Origin: Kocuria sp.
GTDB lineage: Bacteria > Actinomycetota > Actinomycetes > Actinomycetales > Micrococcaceae
Direction: 5' to 3'
Assembly (NCBI RefSeq): GCF_030530945.1
Contig: NZ_JAUMTZ010000003.1
Location: 19,692 to 83,691, forward strand
DNA: 64,000 nucleotides
Shown piece by piece: positions 29,508 through 37,514 of this stretch. The notes under the pieces are model-generated. The model did not search any database, was not told the origin of the DNA, and saw nothing but the letters and a program-made list of their open reading frames with translations. Within the stretch, counting starts at the first letter, position 1. The number at the start of each line of letters is the position of its first letter. The position numbers were made by a program, and so were the translations under genes.

Positions 29508-29513
29508 TATCAT
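29508..29513 (+). promoter_or_regulatory. candidate -10 box for rplM-rpsI
   Basis: TATCAT, one of the better -10 matches in the window, lies about 200 bases before rplM in a 248-base gap. No good -35 was found. The leader downstream of it shows no gene. Confidence 0.4.
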
Positions 29514-29710
29514 GGAATGCTGTTGTGCGTGTTCTGCCCCGGTTCACGTGTACCCGCCTCGGTCGCTCATGTTGCAGAGCGCACGGCCGAGCGGTGCACC
29601 GGGTTGCGGACGCACGGATGCCGCCCGGATCTCACCCGGGCCCCGAAGCACAGCGGAACAGATCGACACGAGTAATCGTGTCTTCACCAGACAAACGAAG
29701 GCAGATCAAC

Positions 29711-30154
29711 GTGCGTACGTACACTCCGAAGCCCGGTGACGTCCAGCGTCAGTGGCACGTCATCGATGCCACCGACGTCGTCCTGGGTCGTCTTGCCAGC
29801 CAGACCGCAACGCTGCTGCGCGGGAAGCACAAGCCGACCTTCGCGCCCCACGTGGACACCGGCGACTTCGTCATCATCATCAACGCGGACAAGGTGGCCC
29901 TCACCGGCGCCAAGCTGCAGAAGAAGCGCGCCTACCGCCACTCCGGCTACCCGGGCGGTCTGAAGTCCACCAGCTACGAAGAGCTGCTGGCCAAGAACCC
30001 CACCCGCGCCGTGGAGAAGGCCGTCAAGGGCATGCTCCCCAAGAACAAGCTGGCGGCTCAGCAGCTGACCAAGCTGAAGGTTTACGCGGGCGCCGAGCAC
30101 CCGCACCAGGCCCAGCAGCCCAAGCCCTACGAATTCACGCAGGTCGCCCAGTAA
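29711..30154 (+). CDS. rplM: 50S ribosomal protein L13
   Basis: L13 is an early 50S assembly protein. The product has 147 residues: VIDATDVVLGRLASQTATLLRGKHK near the start, GMLPKNKLAAQQLTKLKVYAGAEHPHQAQ near the end. The GTG at 29711 (MRTYTPKPGDVQRQWHV) was chosen because the frame upstream belongs to no L13. Co-transcribed with rpsI, 33 bases downstream. Confidence 0.97.
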   Translation: MRTYTPKPGDVQRQWHVIDATDVVLGRLASQTATLLRGKHKPTFAPHVDTGDFVIIINADKVALTGAKLQKKRAYRHSGYPGGLKSTSYEELLAKNPTRAVEKAVKGMLPKNKLAAQQLTKLKVYAGAEHPHQAQQPKPYEFTQVAQ

Positions 30155-30187
30155 TTCGGGCCAACGAAGAACACTTAAAGGAGAATC

Positions 30188-30691
30188 GTGGCTCAGAACA
30201 CTGAAGAGCAGATGACCGAGGACGTGGAGCTGACCAGCTACACCTCCGAATCCACCGACTCCGCCGTCGGCGGCGCCGCACTGTCCGAGCGCCCCGCTCT
30301 GACCGTTCCCGGTCAGGCCGTGGGCCGCCGCAAGCAGGCCATCGCCCGCGTGCGCCTCGTGCCCGGCTCCGGGAAGTGGACCGTCAACGGCCGCACCCTG
30401 GAGGAGTACTTCCCCAACAAGCTGCACCAGCAGGAGGTCAACGACCCCTTCACGCTGCTGGAGCTGCAGGGCGGCTACGACGTGATCGCCCGCATCAGCG
30501 GCGGCGGCCCCTCCGGCCAGGCCGGTGCCCTCCGCCTGGGTGTGGCCCGTGCGCTGAACGAGATCGACGCCGAGCACAACCGTCCGGCTCTGAAGAAGGC
30601 TGGCTTCCTGACCCGTGACGCCCGCGTCATCGAGCGCAAGAAGGCCGGTCTGAAGAAGGCCCGCAAGGCCCCGCAGTACTCCAAGCGCTGA
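30188..30691 (+). CDS. rpsI: 30S ribosomal protein S9
   Basis: S9 reaches P-site tRNA with its C-terminal tail, here intact as KKARKAPQYSKR. The product has 167 residues; the core starts about residue 40 (VGRRKQAIARVRLVPGSGKW) after an acidic, non-conserved N-terminal extension. The GTG follows aaaggaga. A 20-bp terminator hairpin closes the rplM-rpsI unit. Confidence 0.97.
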   Translation: MAQNTEEQMTEDVELTSYTSESTDSAVGGAALSERPALTVPGQAVGRRKQAIARVRLVPGSGKWTVNGRTLEEYFPNKLHQQEVNDPFTLLELQGGYDVIARISGGGPSGQAGALRLGVARALNEIDAEHNRPALKKAGFLTRDARVIERKKAGLKKARKAPQYSKR

Positions 30692-30725
30692 TCGCCGACG
30701 CTCCGGTTCCCACCGGGCGTTCCCC

Positions 30726-30769
30726 GCAGGGCCCCGTTTTCCGGTTTCGACCGGAAAACGGGGCCCTGC
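30726..30769 (+). terminator. rpsI terminator, 20-bp stem with UUCG loop
   Basis: A perfect 20-bp inverted repeat (30726-30745 and 30750-30769) with a ttcg tetraloop lies 35 bases after rpsI. The stem includes a gtttt/aaaac block, giving T-rich sequence within it rather than after it. Confidence 0.93.
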
Positions 30770-30816
30770 GCCGTAGTCCTCGGTGTTGCGCGGGCGAACG
30801 GGTCGTGACGCGCGCG

Positions 30817-30822
30817 TAAAGT
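30817..30822 (+). promoter_or_regulatory. candidate -10 box for ppk2
   Basis: TAAAGT lies 49 bases before the ppk2 ATG and after the rpsI terminator. No clear -35. Confidence 0.35.
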
Positions 30823-30871
30823 GTGAGGCGGAGCACCGTCGCTCCCACCGCACCGTCACGAGAGGGCCCGC

Positions 30872-31924
30872 ATGAGCAAGCAACCGGACCACCAGCAGGA
30901 GAAGGCCGCCACGGAGAAGGCCGGAGGCAAGGTCGCCGAGGCCGCCCGCGTCGGTGCCGCCCAGAAGACCGCGCCCACGGAGGTGCTGCCCACGGGGCCG
31001 CACCGGGCCTCGGTGGTGCAGGACTACGCCGCGGAGCTGGACGAGCTCTCCGAGCTGGACAGGAAGCTGCACGGGCAGGCGGACGCGGAGTCGTCCAAGG
31101 CGTGGAAGATCGGCTACCCCTACGACCAGAAGCTCTCCCGCAAGGAGTACGAGCACACGAAGCGGGCTCTGCAGATCGAGCTGCTGAAGCTGCAGCTGTG
31201 GATCAAGGAGACCGGGCAGAAGCTGCTCATCATCTTCGAGGGCCGCGACGCCGCGGGCAAGGGTGGAGCCATCAAGCGCTTCACCGAGCACCTGAACCCC
31301 CGCGGCGCGCGGGTGGTGGCGCTGGAGAAGCCCACCAGCATCGAGGAGACGCAGTGGTACTTCCAGCGCTACGTGGCGCACCTGCCCTCCGGCGGGGAGA
31401 TCGTCCTCATGGACCGCTCGTGGTACAACCGCGCCGGGGTGGAGCGCGTCATGGGCTACTGCACCTCGCAGGAGTACTACGAGTTCATGCGCCAGGCGCC
31501 CGAGTTCGAGCGCATGCTGGTCAACTCCGGCACCCACCTGATCAAGTTCTGGTTCTCCGTGACCCGCGCAGAGCAGCTCGCGCGGTTCCAGTCCCGCCGC
31601 ACGGACCCCGTGCGGCAGTGGAAGCTGTCTCCCACCGACGTGGCGTCCCTGGACAAGTGGGACGACTACACGGAGGCCAAGGAGGCCATGTTCTTCTACA
31701 CGGACACGGGGGACGCTCCTTGGACGGTGATCAAGTCCAACGACAAGAAGCGGGCACGGCTGGAGGCCATGCGCTACGTGCTCGCGCAGTTCGACTACCC
31801 GGACAAGGACCACGAGCTCGTGGGCACCGTGGACTCCAAGATCGTGGGCGGAGCCACGGACTTCACCGACGACAACGGCTCCAACCCCGACGGGTTCCCG
31901 GTGGTGCGTCCGGGGAAGGACTGA
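30872..31924 (+). CDS. ppk2: Polyphosphate kinase 2 family protein
   Basis: PPK2 enzymes transfer phosphate from polyphosphate to nucleotides, chiefly making GTP or ATP from NDPs. The 350-residue product has the Walker A segment FEGRDAAGKGGAIKRF at about residues 122-137, a Walker B/lid region VLMDRSWYNRAGVERVMGY, and RRTDPVRQWKLSPTD. The one-domain layout is that of the class that phosphorylates nucleoside diphosphates, though class is inferred. The first 45 residues are a Lys/Glu/Ala-rich extension. Stands alone between two predicted promoters. Confidence 0.92.
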   Translation: MSKQPDHQQEKAATEKAGGKVAEAARVGAAQKTAPTEVLPTGPHRASVVQDYAAELDELSELDRKLHGQADAESSKAWKIGYPYDQKLSRKEYEHTKRALQIELLKLQLWIKETGQKLLIIFEGRDAAGKGGAIKRFTEHLNPRGARVVALEKPTSIEETQWYFQRYVAHLPSGGEIVLMDRSWYNRAGVERVMGYCTSQEYYEFMRQAPEFERMLVNSGTHLIKFWFSVTRAEQLARFQSRRTDPVRQWKLSPTDVASLDKWDDYTEAKEAMFFYTDTGDAPWTVIKSNDKKRARLEAMRYVLAQFDYPDKDHELVGTVDSKIVGGATDFTDDNGSNPDGFPVVRPGKD

Positions 31925-31958
31925 TCCGGATGCGCGGCGGTTGCCCGGTCGATGGTCG

Positions 31959-31964
31959 TAGGAT
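31959..31964 (+). promoter_or_regulatory. -10 box immediately before glmM
   Basis: TAGGAT ends 8 bases before the glmM ATG and no Shine-Dalgarno sequence is seen, so transcription would start at or next to the initiation codon (leaderless). Confidence 0.5.
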
Positions 31965-31972
31965 GATCTGCG

Positions 31973-33328
31973 ATGTCTAGAATCTTTGGAACGGACGGCG
32001 TGCGCGGTCTCGCGAACGGCCTCCTCACAGCTGAACTCGCCATGGAACTGTCGCAGGCCGCGGCCATCGTCCTGGGTCACCGCCACGCCGGAGAAGGGAA
32101 GCGCCCCACGGCCGTGGTGGCCCGTGACGGCCGCGCGAGCGGTGAGTTCCTGGGCGCGGCGGTCACCGCCGGGCTCGCCAGCTCCGGCGTGGACGTGTAC
32201 GACGCCGGGGTGCTGCCCACCCCTGCCGCGGCCTACCTGGTGGGGGACATCGACGCCGACTTCGGTGTGATGATCTCCGCGTCCCACAACCCCGCCCCGG
32301 ACAACGGGATCAAGTTCCTGGCACACGGGGGCAAGAAGCTGCCGGATGCCGTGGAGGACACCATCCAGCAGGTCTACGAGGCGCGCGACTTCGTGCGCCC
32401 CACCGGCGCGGACGTGGGTCGCGTGACCCGGCTCTCCGACGCCGAGGACCGGTACATCCTCCACCTGGTGGGGGCCATCCCGCACCGCCTGGACGGACTG
32501 TCCATCGTGCTGGACTGCGCCCACGGCGCGGCCTCCGGCACCTCCCCGGACGCCTTCCGGGACGCCGGGGCCACCGTCCACGTGATCGGTGCGGAGCCGG
32601 ACGGGCTGAACATCAACGACGGCGTGGGCTCCACCCACCTGGGTCCGCTGAAGCAGGCCGTCCGCGAGTTCGGTGCGGACATGGGGATCGCCCACGACGG
32701 CGACGCCGACCGCTGCCTCGCGGTGGACCACACCGGCACGGAGGTGGACGGGGACCAGATCATGTGCATCCTGGCGCTGGCCATGAAGGATGCCGGAGCC
32801 CTGAACAGCAACACCCTGGTGGCCACCGTGATGAGCAACCTGGGACTGCAGCTGGCCCTGGAGGACGCGGGCATCGAGCTGGTGCGCACCTCCGTGGGGG
32901 ACCGGTACGTGCTGGAGTCCATGGTGGCCAACGGCTACAACCTGGGCGGTGAGCAGTCGGGCCACGTGATCATGGCGGACTTCGCCACCACCGGCGACGG
33001 CCTGCTGACCGGGCTGATGCTCGCCTCGCGCGTGGCCCAGACCGGGATGCCGCTCCAGGAGCTGGCCACGGCCATGACCCGCATGCCGCAGGTGATGATC
33101 AACGTGAAGAATGTGGACCGGGCCGCCGCGGGCAGCAACCCCGCCGTGCAGGATGCAGTGGCCCGCACCGAGGAGCGGCTGGGGGAGACTGGACGCGTGC
33201 TGCTGCGGCCCTCCGGCACTGAGCCCGTGGTGCGCGTGATGGTGGAGGCGGCCACCCACGAGGACGCCCAGCACGAGGCCGAGGCCCTGGTGGCGGTGGT
33301 GCAGGAGAACCTGAGCCTGCAGGGCTGA
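31973..33328 (+). CDS. glmM: Phosphoglucosamine mutase
   Basis: Interconverts glucosamine-6-P and glucosamine-1-P on the route to UDP-GlcNAc, used for peptidoglycan and also as MshA donor. The product has 451 residues. The phosphoserine loop ISASHNPAPDNGIKF, the magnesium loop DGDADRCLAVD and the C-terminal phosphate loop RPSGTEPVVRVMVE are all present. The start is an ATG with a -10 box 8 bases upstream and no ribosome binding site. glmS, the preceding enzyme of the pathway, is 1.6 kb downstream. Confidence 0.97.
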   Translation: MSRIFGTDGVRGLANGLLTAELAMELSQAAAIVLGHRHAGEGKRPTAVVARDGRASGEFLGAAVTAGLASSGVDVYDAGVLPTPAAAYLVGDIDADFGVMISASHNPAPDNGIKFLAHGGKKLPDAVEDTIQQVYEARDFVRPTGADVGRVTRLSDAEDRYILHLVGAIPHRLDGLSIVLDCAHGAASGTSPDAFRDAGATVHVIGAEPDGLNINDGVGSTHLGPLKQAVREFGADMGIAHDGDADRCLAVDHTGTEVDGDQIMCILALAMKDAGALNSNTLVATVMSNLGLQLALEDAGIELVRTSVGDRYVLESMVANGYNLGGEQSGHVIMADFATTGDGLLTGLMLASRVAQTGMPLQELATAMTRMPQVMINVKNVDRAAAGSNPAVQDAVARTEERLGETGRVLLRPSGTEPVVRVMVEAATHEDAQHEAEALVAVVQENLSLQG

Positions 33329-33343
33329 GCGCACCCTTCCATG

Positions 33344-33383
33344 AACGAGGGCCCCGCATCCGGAAGGATGCGGGGCCCTCGTT
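33344..33383. terminator. bidirectional terminator between glmM and mscL
   Basis: A perfect 18-bp stem (33344-33361 with 33366-33383) with a ggaa tetraloop lies between the convergent glmM and mscL stops and can serve both strands. Confidence 0.9.
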
Positions 33384-33406
33384 GCGTGACGGGGTGGACG
33401 GGTGGG

Positions 33407-33841
33407 TCAGGCGGTGGGGCCGGAGTGCCGGCCCTCGGCCGGGGTGGTGGTGCCCCGGTCGATGAGGGCGTCGCGGATCTCGGTGAGCAGCACCGTCTGG
33501 GGGTCGGCGGGCTCCTCGGTGGGAGTGATGCCCATGCGCCGGTTGCGCCGCTCGATCATCTTGTTCATGGGCAGCACGATGCAGAAGTAAACGGCCGCGG
33601 CGATGAGCAGGAAGTTCACGACTGCGGTGAGCAGCACACCGAACTTGAGATCGTTGCCGCGCAGGGAGACCACGGCGAAGGTGTCGAAGTTGGGAGATCC
33701 CACGACGGCGGAGATGGCGGGCATGAGCACGTTCTCCACGAGGGCGTTGACGATCTTGGAGAAGGCGGCGCCGATGATGACGGCAACGGCCAGGTCCATC
33801 ACGTTGCCCTTCATGATGAATTCCTTGAAACCACTGAGCAT
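33407..33841 (-). CDS. mscL: Large-conductance mechanosensitive channel MscL
   Basis: Pentameric membrane channel that opens under hypo-osmotic stress. The 144-residue product begins MLSGFKEFIMKGNVMDLAVAVIIGAAF, containing the first transmembrane helix, and has a second helix around NFLLIAAAVYFCIVLPMNK. I start at the ATG at 33841: an upstream in-frame ATG adds nine residues, but a TACTGT box lies just before the inner start. Charged C-terminal tail as usual. Confidence 0.95.
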   Translation of the reverse strand: MLSGFKEFIMKGNVMDLAVAVIIGAAFSKIVNALVENVLMPAISAVVGSPNFDTFAVVSLRGNDLKFGVLLTAVVNFLLIAAAVYFCIVLPMNKMIERRNRRMGITPTEEPADPQTVLLTEIRDALIDRGTTTPAEGRHSGPTA

Positions 33842-33848
33842 GACGTCC

Positions 33849-33854
33849 ACAGTA
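33849..33854 (-). promoter_or_regulatory. -10 box immediately before mscL
   Basis: TACTGT (minus strand) ends 7 bases before the mscL ATG; no Shine-Dalgarno sequence. Predicted leaderless start. Confidence 0.5.
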
Positions 33855-33917
33855 CGGGGCGTGTGCATGGAAGGCGTGCCGAAGCGCCCACACGGGGGTC
33901 GTGTCGCCGCCGGCGGG

Positions 33918-34874
33918 TCAGTTCTTGCGCAGCAGCACGCGGCGGATCTTGTGGTCGTGGTCCTTGGAGAGGATGAGACGGGCGCGGCCGCGGGTGGGGC
34001 GGACGTTCTGCACCAGGTTGGGCTCGTTGATCCTGCGCCAGATGTCGGTGGCCAGCTCCCGCGCCTCGGCGTCCGTGAGGCCCGCGTAGCGGTGGAAGTA
34101 GGACTCCGGGTCGGAGAACGCGGAGGAGCGCAGGGCCTGGAAACGCTCCACGTACCAGCGCTCGATGTCCTGGGTGCGGGCGTCCACGTAGATGGTGAAG
34201 TCGAAGAAGTCGCTCAGGGCCAGTGCAGCGGGCCTGCCGCTCTCCAGCTTGGCCGGTGCCAGGACGTTGAGCCCCTCCACGATCACCACGTCCGGGCGGG
34301 TCACCACCACCTCCTCGTCCGGGAGGATGTCGTAGGTGACGTGGGAGTACCTGGGGGCGCGGACCTCGGCGGCCCCGGACTTGATCTCCGAGACGAAGCG
34401 CAGCAGCGCCCGGCGGTCGTAGGACTCGGGGAAGCCCTTGCGGTCCATGAGCCCGCGCCGTCGCAGCTCGGCGTTGGGGTACAGGAACCCGTCCGTGGTC
34501 ACGAGCTGCACGTTGGGGGTGGAGGGCCACCGGGCGAGCATCTCCCGCAGCAGGCGGGCCGTGGTGGACTTGCCCGCGGCCACGGACCCGGCGATCCCGA
34601 TCACGAAGGGGGTGCGCGCGTGGTGCTCGCCCAGGAACGAGTTGGTGGCGGCGTTGAGCTGCGTGGAGGACGTGTCGTAGAGGGTGAGCAGCCGAGAGAG
34701 GGGGAGGTAGACCTCGCGCACCTCGTCCACGTCCAGGCGGTCGCCGAGACCGCGCAGGTTCTCGATCTCCTGCGCGGTGAGCGGGACGTCGATCTCGTGC
34801 GAGAGCCGGGACCAGGTCTGGCGGTCCAGCTCCACGAACGGCGTGGCGCGGTGGGTGAGGGGCTGTGTGCTCAT
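33918..34874 (-). CDS. coaA: Pantothenate kinase, type I
   Basis: First step of coenzyme A synthesis: ATP-dependent phosphorylation of pantothenate. The product has 318 residues, beginning MSTQPLTHRATPFVELDR. The P-loop GIAGSVAAGKSTTARLL is near residue 100, and QLVTTDGFLYPNAELRRRG and RKGFPESYDRRALLRF are type I signatures. An in-frame extension runs upstream through glmS antisense and is rejected: ATG 34874 has a TACACT box 9 bases before it. Divergent from glmS. Confidence 0.96.
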   Translation of the reverse strand: MSTQPLTHRATPFVELDRQTWSRLSHEIDVPLTAQEIENLRGLGDRLDVDEVREVYLPLSRLLTLYDTSSTQLNAATNSFLGEHHARTPFVIGIAGSVAAGKSTTARLLREMLARWPSTPNVQLVTTDGFLYPNAELRRRGLMDRKGFPESYDRRALLRFVSEIKSGAAEVRAPRYSHVTYDILPDEEVVVTRPDVVIVEGLNVLAPAKLESGRPAALALSDFFDFTIYVDARTQDIERWYVERFQALRSSAFSDPESYFHRYAGLTDAEARELATDIWRRINEPNLVQNVRPTRGRARLILSKDHDHKIRRVLLRKN

Positions 34875-34883
34875 GCTCGGACC

Positions 34884-34889
34884 AGTGTA
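34884..34889 (-). promoter_or_regulatory. -10 box immediately before coaA
   Basis: TACACT (minus strand) ends 9 bases before the coaA ATG, giving a leader of at most a few bases. Confidence 0.45.
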
Positions 34890-34934
34890 GGCCCGGGGCG
34901 CGGACGCGGAGGTCAGTCGGTGACCCGTTTCCGG

Positions 34935-34940
34935 TACAGT
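34935..34940 (+). promoter_or_regulatory. -10 box immediately before glmS
   Basis: TACAGT ends 7 bases before the glmS ATG. This leaves no room for a glmS ribozyme, found in Firmicutes leaders, and no ribosome binding site is present. Confidence 0.5.
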
Positions 34941-34947
34941 GCTTTGC

Positions 34948-36831
34948 ATGTGTGGAATTGTGGGATATGTGGGCTCAGAGCGTGCTGACGGGCGGAAGCA
35001 CACTGCACTGGACGTGATTCTGGAGGGCCTCCGCCGCCTGGAGTACCGCGGGTACGACTCCGCCGGCGTGGCGGTCATCGCGGAGGGTGAGGTGGAGTAC
35101 CGCAAGAAGGCGGGCAAGCTCAGCAACCTCGTGGCGGAGCTGGAGGAGCACCCCCTCCCGGACTCGAACATCGGCATCGGCCACACCCGGTGGGCGACCC
35201 ACGGCGGACCCTCGGACGTCAACGCCCACCCGCACGTGGTGGACGGCGGCAAGCTGGCCATGATCCACAACGGCATCATCGAGAACTTCAGCGAGATCAA
35301 GCGCGAGCTGGCCGCCGAGGGCGAGAGCTTCGTGTCCGAGACGGACACCGAGGTGGCCGCCGTGCTCCTGGCGCGCACCTACAACGCCCAGCCTGCGGAT
35401 GCCAAGGACCTCACCGTGGCCATGCAGGACACGTGCCGCCGGCTCGAGGGCGCGTTCACCCTGCTGGCCGTCCACGCGGATGTCCCGGACCGTGTGGTGG
35501 CGGCTCGGCGCAACTCCCCCCTGGTGATCGGGCTGGGCGAGGGCGAGAACTTCCTGGGTTCGGACGTCTCCGGATTCATCGACTACACCAAGCACGCCGT
35601 GGAGATGGGACAGGACCAGATCGTCACCATCACCGCGGACGACTACACGATCGTGGACTTCGACGGCAACCCCGCCGAGGGCAAGCCCTTCGACATCGAG
35701 TGGGACGCCGCCGCCGCGGAGAAGGACGGGTACCCCTCCTTCATGGAGAAGGAGATCCACGACCAGCCGGCGGCCGTGGGGGACACCCTGCTGGGGCGGC
35801 TGGACGAGAGCGGCCGCCTCACCCTGGACGAGCTGAAGATCGACGAGTCCGTGCTGCGCTCCATCGACAAGATCGTGGTGATCGCGTGCGGCACCGCGGC
35901 GTACGCCGGCCAGGTGGCCCGCTACGCCATCGAGCACTGGTGCCGGATCCCCACCGAGGTGGAGCTGGCCCACGAGTTCCGCTACCGGGACCCGATCGTG
36001 AACGAGAAGACCCTCGTGGTGGCCGTCTCCCAGTCCGGGGAGACCATGGACACTCTGATGGCGGTGCGCCACGCGCAGGAGCAGGGCGCGAAGGTGGTGG
36101 CCATCTGCAACACCAACGGCTCCACGATCCCGCGCGAGGCCGACGCGGTGCTGTACACGCACGCCGGCCCGGAGATCGCTGTGGCCTCCACCAAGGCGTT
36201 CCTGGCCCAGATCACCGCCGCGTACCTCCTGGGCCTGTACCTGGCGCAGCTGCGCGGCAACAAGTTCAAGGACGAGATCGCCACGCTGCTCTCGGAGCTC
36301 GACGCCATGCCCGCCAAGATTCAGCGCGTGCTGGACGAGGTGGAGCCCCAGGTCAAGGAGCTCGCCTCGGACATGAAGGACGCCGGCTCGGTCCTGTTCC
36401 TGGGTCGCCACGTGGGCTTCCCCGTGGCCATGGAGGGTGCTCTGAAGCTCAAGGAGATCGCCTACATCCACGCCGAGGGCTTTGCGGCGGGGGAGCTCAA
36501 GCACGGCCCCATAGCCCTGATCGACCAGGGCCAGCCGGTGATCGTGATCGTGCCCTCGCCCAACGGGCGGGACTCGCTGCACGCCAAGGTGGTCTCCAAC
36601 ATCCAGGAGATCCGCGCGCGCGGTGCCGAGACCATCGTGATCGCGGAGGAGGGGGACGAGGCGGTGCGCGAGTTCGCCAACCACGTCTTCTACGTCCCCG
36701 AGGCCCCCACCCTGCTGCAGCCCCTGCTGGCCACCGTGCCGTTGCAGATCTTCGCGTGCGAGCTCGCCGGAGCCAAGGGCTACGACGTGGACCAGCCGCG
36801 CAACCTGGCCAAGTCCGTCACGGTCGAGTAG
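34948..36831 (+). CDS. glmS: Glutamine-fructose-6-phosphate aminotransferase
   Basis: Makes glucosamine-6-P from fructose-6-P and glutamine, the entry to amino-sugar synthesis. I start at ATG 34948 so that the catalytic cysteine is residue 2 (MCGIVGYVG), exposed after Met removal; the GTG at 34939 would bury it. The product has 627 residues: a glutaminase domain to about 240 with GIGHTRWATHG, then two SIS domains (IACGTAAYAGQVARY; SQSGETMDTLMAV) and the conserved end QPRNLAKSVTVE. Confidence 0.97.
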   Translation: MCGIVGYVGSERADGRKHTALDVILEGLRRLEYRGYDSAGVAVIAEGEVEYRKKAGKLSNLVAELEEHPLPDSNIGIGHTRWATHGGPSDVNAHPHVVDGGKLAMIHNGIIENFSEIKRELAAEGESFVSETDTEVAAVLLARTYNAQPADAKDLTVAMQDTCRRLEGAFTLLAVHADVPDRVVAARRNSPLVIGLGEGENFLGSDVSGFIDYTKHAVEMGQDQIVTITADDYTIVDFDGNPAEGKPFDIEWDAAAAEKDGYPSFMEKEIHDQPAAVGDTLLGRLDESGRLTLDELKIDESVLRSIDKIVVIACGTAAYAGQVARYAIEHWCRIPTEVELAHEFRYRDPIVNEKTLVVAVSQSGETMDTLMAVRHAQEQGAKVVAICNTNGSTIPREADAVLYTHAGPEIAVASTKAFLAQITAAYLLGLYLAQLRGNKFKDEIATLLSELDAMPAKIQRVLDEVEPQVKELASDMKDAGSVLFLGRHVGFPVAMEGALKLKEIAYIHAEGFAAGELKHGPIALIDQGQPVIVIVPSPNGRDSLHAKVVSNIQEIRARGAETIVIAEEGDEAVREFANHVFYVPEAPTLLQPLLATVPLQIFACELAGAKGYDVDQPRNLAKSVTVE

Positions 36832-36854
36832 ACCGCGGCCTGCCGGCCCACCAC

Positions 36855-36890
36855 GGCGGGTGACGCCTCCCACGGGAGCCGTCACCCGCC
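36855..36890 (+). terminator. glmS terminator
   Basis: ggcgggtgac (36855-36864) pairs with gtcacccgcc (36881-36890), with an inner ctccc/ggag stem. It lies 23 bases after glmS. The remaining 250 bases of the gap before acpS show no gene; the acpS -10 box is at its end. Confidence 0.75.
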
Positions 36891-37130
36891 GTCGTCGTCC
36901 CCACCCCGGTGACGACGCCGCCGCGCCCGCGTGGCGGGCAGGAGACCGTCGATCCCGTGGCCGGGCGGCACCTCTCGGGTTCCGGCCGGGCCGGAGCCGC
37001 CTCTGACCCCACGCGGACCGGACGCCTTGGCCCCCTGGCACCTCGGCTCCCTTAGCGCCGAGGCGGGCAGCCGCCGCGGGGCAGACCTGTCCGTGCTCAC
37101 GGTCACCCTGTGACGGTCGGAGCGCGCCGG

Positions 37131-37136
37131 TAGGCT
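37131..37136 (+). promoter_or_regulatory. -10 box immediately before acpS
   Basis: TAGGCT ends 6 bases before the acpS ATG with no Shine-Dalgarno sequence. Predicted leaderless start. Confidence 0.5.
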
Positions 37137-37142
37137 GGCGGG

Positions 37143-37514
37143 ATGATCGTGGGCACCGGCGTGGACATCGTGGACATCGGGCGTTTCGAGCGCCAGCTCG
37201 AGCGGGCCCCCCGTCTGCGGGAGCGCCTGTTCGTGCCGCACGAGCAGCGGCTGACCCCGCGGTCCCTGGCGGCGCGGTTCGCCGTGAAGGAGGCTGCCGC
37301 AAAGGCGCTGAAGGCCCCGCCGGGGATGGTCTGGCGGGACTGCTGGGTCACCAACGACGCCCACGGGGCCCCGGAGCTGCACACCGCGGGCACCGTGGCC
37401 GCCCAGCAGCGGCGGCTGGGCATCCGCACCTGGCACGTGAGCATCTCCCACGACGGCGGCATGGCCGTGGCGTTCGTGGTGGCCGAAGGAGAGGGGAGCA
37501 CCCGCCATGATTGA
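37143..37514 (+). CDS. acpS: Holo-[acyl-carrier-protein] synthase
   Basis: Transfers 4'-phosphopantetheine from CoA to acyl carrier protein. The 123-residue product has MIVGTGVDIVDIGRFERQL (metal-binding Asp), RFAVKEAAAKALKAP (conserved Glu/Lys helix) and WHVSISHDGGMAVAFVVAE. Length is normal. Its last codons overlap the next gene by 8 bases, so the two are probably co-translated. coaA, which feeds CoA synthesis, is 2.3 kb away. Confidence 0.95.
   Translation: MIVGTGVDIVDIGRFERQLERAPRLRERLFVPHEQRLTPRSLAARFAVKEAAAKALKAPPGMVWRDCWVTNDAHGAPELHTAGTVAAQQRRLGIRTWHVSISHDGGMAVAFVVAEGEGSTRHD

Noticed and set aside
29684..33334. A minus-strand open frame of 1216 codons opposite rplM, rpsI, ppk2 and glmM
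   Set aside because: Pure antisense of recognised genes, including through a 20-bp terminator; no domain-like sequence.
34900..34950. glmS ribozyme or leader riboswitch upstream of glmS
   Set aside because: The predicted transcript begins at or next to the ATG, and the preceding DNA is the coaA promoter.
36931..37113. A 60-codon open frame between glmS and acpS
   Set aside because: Low-complexity, no start signal; the interval also carries the terminator and the acpS promoter.
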